This document shows positions 26,085 through 34,841 of a stretch of DNA of 64,000 nt, piece after piece. Position 1 is the stretch's first letter. The number at the start of each line of letters is the position of its first letter. Source of the DNA: Epilithonimonas lactis (lineage in GTDB: Bacteria; Bacteroidota; Bacteroidia; Flavobacteriales; Weeksellaceae); NCBI RefSeq assembly GCF_900110605.1, contig NZ_FOFI01000003.1, positions 62,001-126,000 on the forward strand. The letters run 5' to 3'. Under the pieces are notes generated by a model. It ran no database searches, was not told where the DNA came from, and worked only from the letters and a program-made list of their open reading frames with translations. The position numbers and the translations under genes were made by a program.

Positions 26085-26206
26085 TTTCTAAAAAATTTGT
26101 ATTCTTAATTTACTCAGACTTTGGCTTTGCTGTGAATCCTGAAAAATATGGAAGATGTTAATTGTTAATGTTTTACTTCGCCGAAAGTGCGTTCACAAAA
26201 GTGGTG

Positions 26207-26237
26207 CAAAATTAAGAAAAATATTTGAAACCAACAA
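26207..26237 (-). promoter_or_regulatory. Probable rpsA promoter
   Basis: On the - strand TAATTTTG (26214-26207) fits the -7 consensus. TTG trinucleotides lie 17 and 20 bp upstream (26234-26232 and 26237-26235). This predicts an untranslated leader of roughly 115 bases before the rpsA start codon. Confidence 0.55.
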
Positions 26238-26278
26238 TGGATTATATTGAATAGAAATATTAAAAATAAAAACGCTTA

Positions 26279-27754
26279 TCAAACTTCGGACAACCAAACA
26301 TGAATGTCCATATCCGAAGGAATATTGAGTTTTTTTCTCAGTCGAAATTTTCTGTGTTGGGCAGCCTTTATCGTCACAAAGGTATATTCTGCAATGTCCT
26401 TGGTAGAGAATCCCAAAAAGATCATTGCGCAAAGCTTCATTTCCGTCATCAACAATTTGGGTTGGATGTTGCCTAGCTTTTGATAATAATCGGGATACAC
26501 TTCCTGGAAACGTGTCAGGAATTCTGGGTGGTTGTCTTTCGCCAACTGTACGACTTCTTCGAAAGATTCGTTTACTTTTTGCTTGAGCTTTTGGTTTTCA
26601 AACTCTTTTTCTGTCAGTTGTATTTCTGTTTGATCAGCATCAATATTTCTTTTTCTCAAATACAAATAGATATAAACAGCGCTAATGAAAATGGCAAAAG
26701 ATATTATCCAAATAACAAGTGAATAATTATTTTTAACACTCGAGGTTTCTTCTTCTTGCTTTTTAACCATATTGCTAACAGCCAAGTCTACACTTTTCTT
26801 CTGTATGTTTCTTAAACTATCATTAAACTTTGTATATTTTTCAAGATAATAACTCTGCTTGGAAGGTTCTCCTAGTGCTTCATAAGTGTCTGCCAAAACT
26901 TTGTTGACGTCATTATCATCACTAACTTTTGTTTTTTGTTGACTGACATTAACTTCTGCCTTCAAATAATATTCAAGTGCTTTTTGATAGTTTTTTTCCA
27001 GAAAATAATAATCACCGAAAGCCAGATATTCCCGCACTAGAATGTTGTGATTATATTTCTTTTTTAAATCAAACCCCTTATGAAAATAAAATAATGCGGA
27101 ATCTTTTTTCTTTGTGTATTCTAAAAACACATACCCCTTGATATTGTAAATCTCAGACAAATTATTCACTACAATTTTTGTATGTTTTTTCGGAAATTGT
27201 TTCAAGATCGCCTCCTTTTTTTTATAGTAGTAGAAAGATGAATCGGTATTTCCTCCGGTGTAATAGTAATATCCTATGTCTCCATAGCTTTCGGATAAAA
27301 AGAATTGACCAGGATAGGTTTTGGTGTCATGCAAAACCTTGATAGCTTTTTGATTATAAGCTAAAAATTGCGTTTTTAATTGTAATACTTCATAATTAAA
27401 TGCAAAAATCTGATAAACTCGGGCTTTGAATACTTTATCTTTCTTATCAAAATCCATTTTCAGGATCTTATTAAGATAAGACAAACTTTCTCTGTGAAAC
27501 TCCAATCCTGACATCGCATCTGCCATTTGCAGATAAATATCTGGTAATTTTTGTTTATTGGTTTTTAATGCAAGAACTTCTGCATCTTTCGCATATTTTA
27601 AAGTCTTTAGATAATCACTACTAATCATCTCAACCCGAGATCTATAGATGAGAGCATCTATTTTTTTATCACTCTCCTTCGAAGGATCAGTACACGAAAT
27701 GTAAAGTACAAACACAAAGAGTGACAGTAATTTTAAAGAGCTAGTTTTCTTCAA
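26279..27754 (-). CDS. TPR-containing LuxR-type transcriptional regulator, membrane-bound
   Basis: 491 residues. An N-terminal signal with a lipobox-like LYISC (Cys about 21), a periplasmic domain of about 310 residues made of tetratricopeptide-type helices (for example LAFGDYYFLEKNYQKALEYYLKAE), a membrane helix near 345-365, and a cytoplasmic coiled coil leading to a LuxR-like helix-turn-helix (MTEMKLCAMIFLGFSTKDIA through KAAQHRKFRLRKKL). This layout, sensing outside and DNA binding inside on one chain, is common in Flavobacteriia. Targets unknown; the surface-protein genes upstream are candidates. Confidence 0.85.
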   Translation of the reverse strand: MKKTSSLKLLSLFVFVLYISCTDPSKESDKKIDALIYRSRVEMISSDYLKTLKYAKDAEVLALKTNKQKLPDIYLQMADAMSGLEFHRESLSYLNKILKMDFDKKDKVFKARVYQIFAFNYEVLQLKTQFLAYNQKAIKVLHDTKTYPGQFFLSESYGDIGYYYYTGGNTDSSFYYYKKKEAILKQFPKKHTKIVVNNLSEIYNIKGYVFLEYTKKKDSALFYFHKGFDLKKKYNHNILVREYLAFGDYYFLEKNYQKALEYYLKAEVNVSQQKTKVSDDNDVNKVLADTYEALGEPSKQSYYLEKYTKFNDSLRNIQKKSVDLAVSNMVKKQEEETSSVKNNYSLVIWIISFAIFISAVYIYLYLRKRNIDADQTEIQLTEKEFENQKLKQKVNESFEEVVQLAKDNHPEFLTRFQEVYPDYYQKLGNIQPKLLMTEMKLCAMIFLGFSTKDIAEYTFVTIKAAQHRKFRLRKKLNIPSDMDIHVWLSEV

Positions 27755-27860
27755 TATCTTTCAGTTATTTGAGCAATCGATAGTCATCTAGATAATAAAT
27801 AATGAAATGGAATGCTACATCACAAATATAATAAAATCAGCAAACACGTTTGAAAGCAAT

Positions 27861-27892
27861 AAAAAAGCCGCAGATTCAAATCTATCCGCTTT
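27861..27892 (-). terminator. Probable terminator after the 189-residue protein gene
   Basis: On the - strand an imperfect hairpin (AGATT/AATCT and AAGC/GGCTT arms with an internal loop) is followed by six T (27866-27861). Confidence 0.55.
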
Positions 27893-27914
27893 CCCATGCT
27901 TTTGCTTTACTTTT

Positions 27915-28484
27915 CTAAGGTTTCCAGAAAGTCCATTTCTGCCCATTGAAAACGATCAACCGATGACCGGCTGCAGTTGTTCCCTGCAAGAATGCCATCA
28001 TTCCTGGAGAAGGATTTTTGATCGCCGTATAACTTGATACGATGGGTAAAACCATGGCCTTATCGGGAGAATCCAGAACCAAAACGCCATCTGTCGTGGA
28101 ATTAGGATCTCCAATGATCGCTTTCCCATTGGTTTGATCCGCAAGTGGTGAGGCTTGCGGTACTTTTACGATGCTTTCGACAGATTGAGAATATCCCGAA
28201 ATTCCGCTAAGATCTGCCCAGCCTGCATTTTCATTCTTAATTTTCACTTTATACTCTGTGTTTGCAGAAACATCAAAAATGATGGTCCCGCCTCTGGCAT
28301 TGTTAGCTCCCGTTGGTACAGTCTCTACATAAGGAAGAATGATCCCTTTGTCCCCATCGTTCCCAAATTCAAGTAAAATGGAATTATTGGAAATGCTGTT
28401 CACTGTATTTGCTGACCCGATTCTCACCTGCGAAAAAGCAGAAGCAGATATGAGAGCGGATAATATAATGGCTAATTTATTCAT
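27915..28484 (-). CDS. Exported protein with GMM-type C-terminal module
   Basis: 189 residues with a signal peptide (MNKLAIILSALISASAFSQ). The C-terminus PSPGMMAFLQGTTAAGHRLI..FNGQKWTFW resembles the end of the 768-residue protein upstream (VVGMMVFDTDE..GCMKIYTG..GDGWKCF): both have GMM-x-F, a short gap, then a strand, G and W. This module is found at the ends of many Bacteroidota surface proteins. There is no classic sorting domain. It lies downstream of the large protein and is probably cotranscribed. Confidence 0.7.
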   Translation of the reverse strand: MNKLAIILSALISASAFSQVRIGSANTVNSISNNSILLEFGNDGDKGIILPYVETVPTGANNARGGTIIFDVSANTEYKVKIKNENAGWADLSGISGYSQSVESIVKVPQASPLADQTNGKAIIGDPNSTTDGVLVLDSPDKAMVLPIVSSYTAIKNPSPGMMAFLQGTTAAGHRLIVFNGQKWTFWKP

Positions 28485-28503
28485 GATATTTTTTGGTATT
28501 TGT

Positions 28504-28533
28504 AACCTTCAGAGCTTGGAAGCCCTGAAGGTT
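28504..28533. repeat. 14-bp hairpin between two surface-protein genes
   Basis: AACCTTCAGAGCTT (28504-28517) pairs with AAGCCCTGAAGGTT (28520-28533) with one mismatch. No T run follows on the coding (-) strand. It may be an RNA processing or mRNA-stabilising hairpin, or a dispersed repeat. Confidence 0.75.
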
Positions 28534-28561
28534 TATATTAACATTAATTCAATTAGATCCG

Positions 28562-30868
28562 CTATGGACAACCGGCAGTGGTGAAACATTTCCAGCCATC
28601 TCCGGCTCCAGCTCCTGTATAAATTTTCATACATCCGGCTCCCGCATTTTCATCCGTATCGAAAACCATCATTCCGACTACCGGAGTTGCAATGGTTGTT
28701 TCCGGACTGCTGTTTCTCGTAATGACAAATCCTTTGGTTTTACTTTCCAGCACCGTGTAGGCAGAATTTCTTAGGGTTGGCCAATCTCCGTTGTTTGCAC
28801 CTGCTCTTCCAAGGATAGTGATCCCGTGTTTCACAGGATAGGTTTGTCCTGCCACCAAAGTTGGATCCTCGTAGCAGACGCAACTATTTATAAGTGCGTT
28901 TTGAGCAGTTCCGATAGCTTGTCCAGTTCCCGCAATCGTTGGTACTCCATAATTTGCGGAAGCAATATTTGTATCAACATTATTTCCTAAGTTCTGAATA
29001 ATAGGTTGATTGTAAGAACCACTCGTAGCTCCAGAGTTCCCGCCAGGCATAGAAGAATTGACCAGGTTTGAATTGGTGATTGTCGTCGACGCCCCTTCTA
29101 TGGCATCAGAACAACCATCATTATCTGAATCAAGATCCAGGTTATTAGGAATTCCATCGCCATCCGTATCTGTTCCACAACTGAATCCCACTGTAGGCGC
29201 CTCGGAAAGGTCGCCCCAGGCGTAGCCGCTGGTTAAGTTAGAAACTGTACCTAAATTGGCACCTGTATCCGGATTGACTCGAACTAGATTCCCACTACTG
29301 CTCCCAATCAAATTTCCATTGGCGGCAAAAAACAACTGTGACCCACTAATTGGAGAATTGGTATTGATCGTCGTCCATGCAGATGATGGTGCAGTTGTGC
29401 TGAGATTTAAACTACTTAGATCAATCCTGTACAAATTTCCATTAGAAGTGATGTAGGCCATGCCAGTATGACTGATTGCAATATCGCCCAGATCAACTCC
29501 AACCACGGGTGGTAAAGCGACTTTAGTAAGTGTTGCCGGAGCTCCAGAAGCATTAAATGTCACTCTCCACAACCCTTGGGTATTTCCTGGGAATGCACCG
29601 CTTCCGTCATCATCATAAATATAATAATCATTATTGTACATCGCTGCTCCACCAGAGGAACTACCTAGACCGGAAAGAAAACCAGACCCGATGTTCACAA
29701 CAGAATTGGTCGAGAATTGATAAGCGAAAAGACTCCCTTGTGCTGCACTGTTGGCAAACAATATTCTATTCCTGTAAGCATCTGTTGCCAGGTGATTTGC
29801 ATCTGCACCGGACAGGATATCACTTGCGATCAATGACGGCGCGTAGGTTGCACCCGTGAATCCAATTAGATCCGCCTGACCAGATATACTTCTTATTCCA
29901 AAACCTCTATAGTTGTACACTGCGCCGCCAGCACATTCGGCAGAATCCAAGATCCCATCATTATCATCATCCAGGTCATAAATATCAGGAATGCCATCAC
30001 CATCAGAGTCAAGTGCCATAGAAATCGTTACCACATTGGAAGTTGCCGTACAACCACTGGTCGTTACCACAGCTCTGTAGTACCTTGTAGCAGTCAATGT
30101 TCCTGGCGAGTAGCTTGCTGTATTTCCACCACTGGCAACGTTGGTAAACGTTACATTATCTGTGGACATCTGCCATTGGATTGCTCCTGATGAACCGGTC
30201 AAAGTCAGGGCAGCTGGTGCAGTACCCGATACTATTGTTTGGTTGTTTCCAGCTGTTCCTGCATTACAGGCTTCAACGATGCTGGAACCACAAAAGATCA
30301 TTGTACTTCCTTGATATCCGCCAGCACCATTGATGGTCAAAGTCGTAAAATTGCTTGGTGAAGTGATCCGAAACAATCCACCACCTCCAGTCGGACTAGA
30401 TTCGGCTCCTACTCCAGACAGAATTTCGTTTCCATTAATTGTTGAGAGACAATTGGCGGGTAGATTGGAAGAGATTGAAACTGGTCCACCGTTCGTATTG
30501 AAAATGAAATTTTCATTGCCGCTGTTGGTATTCGCACCCGTTCCAGCCAATGCTATAACAACATTATTAACAAACTTATTAAAAGTAAGGGTCACAGACC
30601 ACGCACCTCCACTTCCCACAAAGAGTGCTCCTGAAAAAAAAGGTTGTCCGCTACAATTCGTATGGTTAAAGGGATAAGTTACAATGCTTCCAGATGAGCT
30701 GGAATTGATTGTGACGCCATTCACAGTAATTGTTCCGTTTGGTGGTATGTTGGCCTGGCCTCCACAACTAATTGTTTGCGCATAAGTCAGATCATGCATC
30801 ATTAGGAGCAAAATTGCCGTGGTTATAAAAAGATGGGCTCGCCCGAGAGTTGTTTTAATTTTTTTCAT
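28562..30868 (-). CDS. Large surface protein with thrombospondin type 3 repeats
   Basis: 768 residues. Signal peptide with a long n-region (to about YAQ, residue 31). The N-terminal ~200 residues are glycine/asparagine-rich beta structure, followed by an Ig-like module (SGTAPAALTLTGSSGAIQWQ). Calcium-binding TSP3-type repeats occur twice: DSDGDGIPDIYDLDDDNDG and DTDGDGIPNNLDLDSDNDG. Between them is a propeller-like region (LYRIDLSSLN, LVRVNPDTGANLGTVSNL). The C-terminus is the GMM-x-F module ending in FTTAGCP, not a type A sorting domain. Probably an adhesin or surface-layer protein. Confidence 0.8.
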   Translation of the reverse strand: MKKIKTTLGRAHLFITTAILLLMMHDLTYAQTISCGGQANIPPNGTITVNGVTINSSSSGSIVTYPFNHTNCSGQPFFSGALFVGSGGAWSVTLTFNKFVNNVVIALAGTGANTNSGNENFIFNTNGGPVSISSNLPANCLSTINGNEILSGVGAESSPTGGGGLFRITSPSNFTTLTINGAGGYQGSTMIFCGSSIVEACNAGTAGNNQTIVSGTAPAALTLTGSSGAIQWQMSTDNVTFTNVASGGNTASYSPGTLTATRYYRAVVTTSGCTATSNVVTISMALDSDGDGIPDIYDLDDDNDGILDSAECAGGAVYNYRGFGIRSISGQADLIGFTGATYAPSLIASDILSGADANHLATDAYRNRILFANSAAQGSLFAYQFSTNSVVNIGSGFLSGLGSSSGGAAMYNNDYYIYDDDGSGAFPGNTQGLWRVTFNASGAPATLTKVALPPVVGVDLGDIAISHTGMAYITSNGNLYRIDLSSLNLSTTAPSSAWTTINTNSPISGSQLFFAANGNLIGSSSGNLVRVNPDTGANLGTVSNLTSGYAWGDLSEAPTVGFSCGTDTDGDGIPNNLDLDSDNDGCSDAIEGASTTITNSNLVNSSMPGGNSGATSGSYNQPIIQNLGNNVDTNIASANYGVPTIAGTGQAIGTAQNALINSCVCYEDPTLVAGQTYPVKHGITILGRAGANNGDWPTLRNSAYTVLESKTKGFVITRNSSPETTIATPVVGMMVFDTDENAGAGCMKIYTGAGAGDGWKCFTTAGCP

Positions 30869-30919
30869 TCGTTTTATGTTTTTTTAAGTATATATTGAGA
30901 CCAATTCCTTTGATGAGAA

Positions 30920-31237
30920 TCAAGCGTCTATTTTTAGGTTTAATATTTCATTCTTGAGCTTATTAGCATTAACATTGCGCTTCACGGCTCCAATCTTGAG
31001 GCTCAAAATCGCTTCTTTGACGCTCCATGCTCCATGGTTGGGGTTCACAACGTCATCTTTGAGGTTCAGAACGTCATCTTTGGGGTTCAGAACGTCATTT
31101 TTGAGGTTCAAGACGTCATCTTTGGGGTTCAAAACGTCATCGTTGGGGTTCAGAACGTCATCTTTGGGGTTCAGAACGTCATCTTTGAGGTTCAGAACGT
31201 CATCTTTGGGGTTTAAGACGTCATTTTTGGGGTTCAA
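30920..31237 (-). CDS. Heptad-repeat reading frame (possible frameshifted C-terminus of upstream gene)
   Basis: An open frame of about 105 codons made of 15 heptads of the kind LNPKDDV, ending LNLKNEILNLKIDA-like (the last units are diverged: LSLKIGA, VKRNVNA). It has only a TTG as local start. The frame continues upstream without a stop as far as about 31275 and includes one more heptad (FFPKHDV). The upstream gene ends in another frame just at 31234. A one-base slip in its TTTTTCCCC tract would fuse the two. The diverged end units keep the heptad phase and lack stops, which favours translation at some time. No homologue recognised. Confidence 0.4.
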   Translation of the reverse strand: MNPKNDVLNPKDDVLNLKDDVLNPKDDVLNPNDDVLNPKDDVLNLKNDVLNPKDDVLNLKDDVVNPNHGAWSVKEAILSLKIGAVKRNVNANKLKNEILNLKIDA

Positions 31238-31258
31238 GACGTCATGCTTGGGGAAAAA
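30937..31258. repeat. 21-bp tandem repeat array
   Basis: Ten clear units of 21 bp (containing AACGTCATCTTTGGGGTTC with small changes) start at 31042, 31063, 31084 and so on in exact 21-bp steps to 31251. Diverged units in the same phase continue to 30937 on one side, and a partial unit reaches 31258 on the other. There are no spacers, so this is not a CRISPR array. Confidence 0.92.
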
Positions 31259-31878
31259 GGTGGAGGTCTTACCGCGTAAGAATCAGAATAGATCTTGCTA
31301 TGACCTTGTAAAATGTAGGTTGGCATTTGTGTTTTAATCTGACGTAAAACACATATCTTAGAACAAGTGAAACCTACCTTGACAAAATAGTTCAGAACCT
31401 GGTTTTGCGTCTGAGCCACTGCGGTCTGATTGATATGTTGGATAGAAATTGTAATGTCAGATCCTCGCGCGGAAGAGAATGTTTCCTCCATTGGCGAATC
31501 GGTCTCGACCGATCTTTGCTTTGCAGACTTGGTCTTGTGTATTGTCTTTTTTTTGCTTCCACCCTTTTGGAATCTCGAGGCGATTATTTTTTTTGGATTT
31601 GAGACCCTTACCGTTTCGTAATCGGTTTCAGCATCCAGATCCGAAATATTCACATCAGATGAAAGATAGATTTTTGCATCAGACCTATTTTCATTAATAG
31701 AATAATCGGCATTATGATCCAGTACAAAATCCTGTTGTTCGGAATAAATGGTCAAGCCGCCGGAGAACGTAAGCTGTGCCTGGAAACTTTGAATCCAAAA
31801 TAAAACAAGTGCAATGACGACCTTTTGTACGAAAAGCGGCTGCTGTATTTTACCATCATATGTATCTTTTATTTCCAT
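31234..31878 (-). CDS. Exported hypothetical protein before the repeat array
   Basis: 214 residues. A hydrophobic export segment lies at about 18-36 (VVIALVLFWIQSFQAQ), preceded by an unusually long hydrophilic n-region. The mature part is acidic then basic (lysine-rich KGGSKKKTIHKTKSAKQR near 105-120), with a Cys pair (FTCSKICVL). The last dozen residues (VRPPPFSPSMTS) look like out-of-frame translation of the repeat array and fit a frameshift. Unknown function. It is the first gene of the run of surface-protein genes. Confidence 0.6.
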   Translation of the reverse strand: MEIKDTYDGKIQQPLFVQKVVIALVLFWIQSFQAQLTFSGGLTIYSEQQDFVLDHNADYSINENRSDAKIYLSSDVNISDLDAETDYETVRVSNPKKIIASRFQKGGSKKKTIHKTKSAKQRSVETDSPMEETFSSARGSDITISIQHINQTAVAQTQNQVLNYFVKVGFTCSKICVLRQIKTQMPTYILQGHSKIYSDSYAVRPPPFSPSMTS

Positions 31879-32067
31879 TCGTATTCTTGCATATTATGCG
31901 GGCATAAAGAAACTAAGCTGTCATAAAAAATCAAAAAAAACAGATACTAAACAGATACTAAACTTTATTAAACACCTAGACAACAAACCTTTACATTCGA
32001 AAAACCGTAAAATATTTTAATTATTTTTTTCCATTCACAACCCGTTGGTTTCCCTTAAATTTGCAAA

Positions 32068-33375
32068 ATGGAATTACAACCGATTTTTGAAAAACTGCAG
32101 ATCCAGGATATGAATCAAATGCAGAAATCTACATACACCGCTTCTGAAAACGCAACCGACATTGTACTACTGTCACCAACAGGCTCTGGAAAAACCTTGG
32201 CATTTTTATTTCCGGTTCTTAGAAATTTGAAATCAGATGTTAAAGGAATTCAGGCTTTGATATTGGTTCCCGCAAGAGAATTGGCTTTGCAAATTGAGCA
32301 GGTTTTCAAATCGATGGGAACGGATTTCAAAGTTTCCATCGCTTATGGTGGTCACGATAAAAAAATCGAGGTCAACAATCTGATCCAGGCACCAGCAGTA
32401 TTGGTTGGGACGCCAGGAAGGATCGCTTACCATTTGAAGAACGAAAACTTCGATCCGGAAACGATCAAGACTTTGGTTTTGGACGAGTTCGACAAAGCTT
32501 TGGAATTAGGCTTCCAGGAAGATATGGAATACATTATCGGCTCTTTGACAGGTCTTGAGCAAAGAATCCTGACCTCTGCAACCGTGATGGACAACATCCC
32601 GAGATTTGTGGAACTTAATAACGAAAAGAAGATCAACTTCCTCAAAGAAAACGAGTCAAAACCGAACATCCAGCTTCGCAAAGTGATGACGACTTCCGAA
32701 GACAAATTGAACACCTTGTTCCAATTGATCTGCAAAATCGGAAACAAAAGAACTTTGATCTTCTGCAATCACAGAGATGCAGTCGATAGAATATCAGAAC
32801 TATTAAGAGAAAAAGGAATCCAAAGAGAAACCTTCCACGGCGGAATGGAACAGGATGAGCGTGAGCGGGCTTTGCTGAAATTCAGAAATGACTCGGCGAG
32901 AATATTGATCACAACAGATCTGGCTTCCAGAGGTTTGGATGTTCCCGAAGTAGAATCGATCGTTCATTATCAATTGCCGCCGAAAGAGGACGCTTTCATC
33001 CACAGAAATGGACGTACGGCGAGAATGAACGCGAAAGGTTTTGCTTATTTAATCATGACCGAGGACGAAAATTTCCCATTCATCAAAAGCAATACGCCGG
33101 AAGAAAATGTTTCGGAAAGCAACCGCGTTCCTGAGAGAACTCCAAACCAAACGATCTACATCAGTGCCGGAAAAAAAGACAAGGTGAACAAAGTGGACAT
33201 CGTAGGTTACCTCATCAAAAAAGGAGAACTTGAAAAAGACGACATCGGTCTGATAGAAGTGAAAGACACCACTTCCTACGTTGCTGTCAATCGTAAAAAA
33301 ACCATCGAACTGCTGAAAAAATTAGCCAACGAAAAACTGAAAGGCAAGAAAGTAAAAATAGAGATCGCTTATTAA
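32068..33375 (+). CDS. DEAD-box RNA helicase with DbpA-type C-terminal domain
   Basis: 435 residues. Motifs in order: Q-motif region, motif I SPTGSGKT (about 32-39), Ia PARELALQ, GTPGR, motif II DEFD (instead of DEAD), SAT, and in the second domain HGGMEQDERERALLKF, TDLASRGLDVPEV and IHRNGRTAR. The last ~70 residues (DKVNKVDIVGYLIKKGELEKDDIGLIEV) match the RNA-binding domain of DbpA, which recognises 23S rRNA hairpin 92. A role in 50S assembly is therefore likely. A -7-like TAAATTTG (32056-32063) ends only 4 bp before the start codon, so the leader is very short. Confidence 0.92.
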   Translation: MELQPIFEKLQIQDMNQMQKSTYTASENATDIVLLSPTGSGKTLAFLFPVLRNLKSDVKGIQALILVPARELALQIEQVFKSMGTDFKVSIAYGGHDKKIEVNNLIQAPAVLVGTPGRIAYHLKNENFDPETIKTLVLDEFDKALELGFQEDMEYIIGSLTGLEQRILTSATVMDNIPRFVELNNEKKINFLKENESKPNIQLRKVMTTSEDKLNTLFQLICKIGNKRTLIFCNHRDAVDRISELLREKGIQRETFHGGMEQDERERALLKFRNDSARILITTDLASRGLDVPEVESIVHYQLPPKEDAFIHRNGRTARMNAKGFAYLIMTEDENFPFIKSNTPEENVSESNRVPERTPNQTIYISAGKKDKVNKVDIVGYLIKKGELEKDDIGLIEVKDTTSYVAVNRKKTIELLKKLANEKLKGKKVKIEIAY

Positions 33376-33390
33376 TAAGCGATCTTTTTT
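33363..33390. terminator. Bidirectional terminator overlapping the helicase stop codon
   Basis: GATCGCTTA (33363-33371) and TAAGCGATC (33376-33384) form a 9-bp stem. The loop contains part of the TAA stop codon (33373-33375). Six T follow (33385-33390). Confidence 0.88.
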
Positions 33391-34279
33391 ATTGGATTCC
33401 AGTAACATTCATCGGCAGAACATAAACTGAATTTGAGGCCGTGATAAACAAAGTCGAATTTTCTTTTCCACCAAAAGTCACATTCGAGGTCCACTCTTCA
33501 TCAATCGGAATATTGGTTAATTTTTCACCCTTATTATTGAAGATCGTTACACCTTTTCCTGTTAAATAGAGATTTCCTTGGCTGTCGAGCGTCATTCCGT
33601 CCGAACCCATTTCGCAGAACAATCTTTTTTCGGAAAGTTTGCCTTTGCCAAGAATGTCGTAAACATAGGTTTTTCCGGCATCGATATCCGAAACATATAA
33701 TTTTTTCAGTTTTTGAGAACCGATGATCCCATTGGGTTGCACGAATGTTTCCAGTTTTGTGATCGTTCCATTTTCATTTCGGTAATAAAGATTCTTCTCT
33801 TGGATCTCTACTTTGAAGTCTTTCCAATAATCCCTTTCGTACAAAGGATCCGTGAAATAGATGCCACCAAATTTGTCAATCCAAAGGTCATTGGGACCAT
33901 TTAGCCTTTTGCCTTCAAAACCTTGTGATAAAACTTGGACCTCCTTATTCTTATTGATCTTCCAGATCTCGCCGTTGTCATCAGAACAAGTGATCAGGTT
34001 ATCGTCTTTATCAAAATAAGTTCCATTGGCTCTGCCTGTTTTGGCAAGAAACAGCTCCACTTTGTTGGTTTTCCAATCCCAGAAATAGATCTTATCATTC
34101 GGTTGATCGGTGAAATACACATTTCCCTCTTTGTCAGAAGCAGGACCCTCGGTAAAAGTAAATTGACTCGAAAGTAATGTTGGTGGCACTTCAAATAATC
34201 TCCCACCTGTATTCTGAACCTTACAGCTCACCAAAATCAGCAAAAATGCCGCATAACCCAATTTCCAAAAACTTTTCAT
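33389..34279 (-). CDS. SMP-30/gluconolactonase/LRE family lipoprotein
   Basis: 296 residues with a lipobox (LILVSC, Cys about 19). Beta-propeller motifs are typical: FTEGPASDKEGNVYFTDQPND with the metal-binding Glu, LNGPNDLWIDKFGGIYFTDP with the Asn-Asp pair, and VSDIDAGKTYVYD. Members hydrolyse sugar lactones or related esters. As a lipoprotein it acts in the periplasm or at the outer membrane. Its substrate is unknown. Confidence 0.9.
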   Translation of the reverse strand: MKSFWKLGYAAFLLILVSCKVQNTGGRLFEVPPTLLSSQFTFTEGPASDKEGNVYFTDQPNDKIYFWDWKTNKVELFLAKTGRANGTYFDKDDNLITCSDDNGEIWKINKNKEVQVLSQGFEGKRLNGPNDLWIDKFGGIYFTDPLYERDYWKDFKVEIQEKNLYYRNENGTITKLETFVQPNGIIGSQKLKKLYVSDIDAGKTYVYDILGKGKLSEKRLFCEMGSDGMTLDSQGNLYLTGKGVTIFNNKGEKLTNIPIDEEWTSNVTFGGKENSTLFITASNSVYVLPMNVTGIQ

Positions 34280-34390
34280 ATATATCTATTATTTTTATTT
34301 ACCATATGCGATCGCTGTATCTTTATCGTCGTTTCTATTTTCCAATAATGGCGATTTCATAGTGTAAATTCTAAAGTTGCAAGTTACAAT

Positions 34391-34422
34391 TTGTGTAAAA
34401 GAATTAAAAATAATTATCTTTG
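34391..34422 (+). promoter_or_regulatory. Promoter of the MerR-family gene
   Basis: TTG at 34391-34393, 21-bp spacer, and TATCTTTG at 34415-34422, a good match to the Bacteroidota consensus. The start codon follows at 34440. Confidence 0.65.
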
Positions 34423-34439
34423 AAAACTCGATACAAAGA

Positions 34440-34772
34440 ATGAAACTTAATCTTCCTGACAAACTCTATTATTCGATTGGCGAAGTCGCAAAGGCTTTCG
34501 ACGTCAACACTTCACTGATCCGCTATTGGGAACAGGAATTCCCGATCATCAAACCGAAGAAAAACAAAAAGGGAAACCGCTACTTCACACCTTCCGACAT
34601 CGAGAATTTGAAGATCATCTACCACCTCGTGAAAGAGAAAGGTTACACTTTGGATGGAGCCCGAGTGGCGCTGACAACCAACACGAAGATCTCGGAAACC
34701 ATCACCATCATTGACCGATTGGAATTCATCAAAGCAGAACTTCTGAAGCTTAAAAATTCCCTAAACGACTAG
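34440..34772 (+). CDS. MerR-family transcriptional regulator
   Basis: 110 residues from MKLNLPDKLYYSIGEVAK; a longer in-frame start at 34377 would run through the promoter and is rejected. The N-terminal winged helix-turn-helix (YYSIGEVAKAFDVNTSLIRYWEQEFP) is MerR type, followed by NRYFTPSDIENLKIIYHLVKEKGYTLDGAR. The C-terminal helix is short (about 30 residues) with no cysteine or ligand domain. Such short MerR proteins are widespread in the phylum; the effector is unknown. Confidence 0.88.
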   Translation: MKLNLPDKLYYSIGEVAKAFDVNTSLIRYWEQEFPIIKPKKNKKGNRYFTPSDIENLKIIYHLVKEKGYTLDGARVALTTNTKISETITIIDRLEFIKAELLKLKNSLND

Positions 34773-34841
34773 TTTAAAGTTTTTTTTATTCAATTAACAA
34801 ATATTTGATTCATTTTATTTAACTTTGGTTAAAACACAAAG

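Noticed and set aside
30937-31258. CRISPR array
   Set aside because: The units follow each other directly with no spacers, and no cas gene is present.
30954-31337. Open frames on the + strand through the 21-bp array
   Set aside because: A 21-bp unit without stops leaves several frames open. Only the - strand frame connects to an exported protein and keeps a heptad pattern in the diverged units.
32056-32063. Strong promoter for the RNA helicase
   Set aside because: TAAATTTG fits the -7 box but no TTG lies at the right distance, and the leader would be almost absent; noted only within the gene entry.
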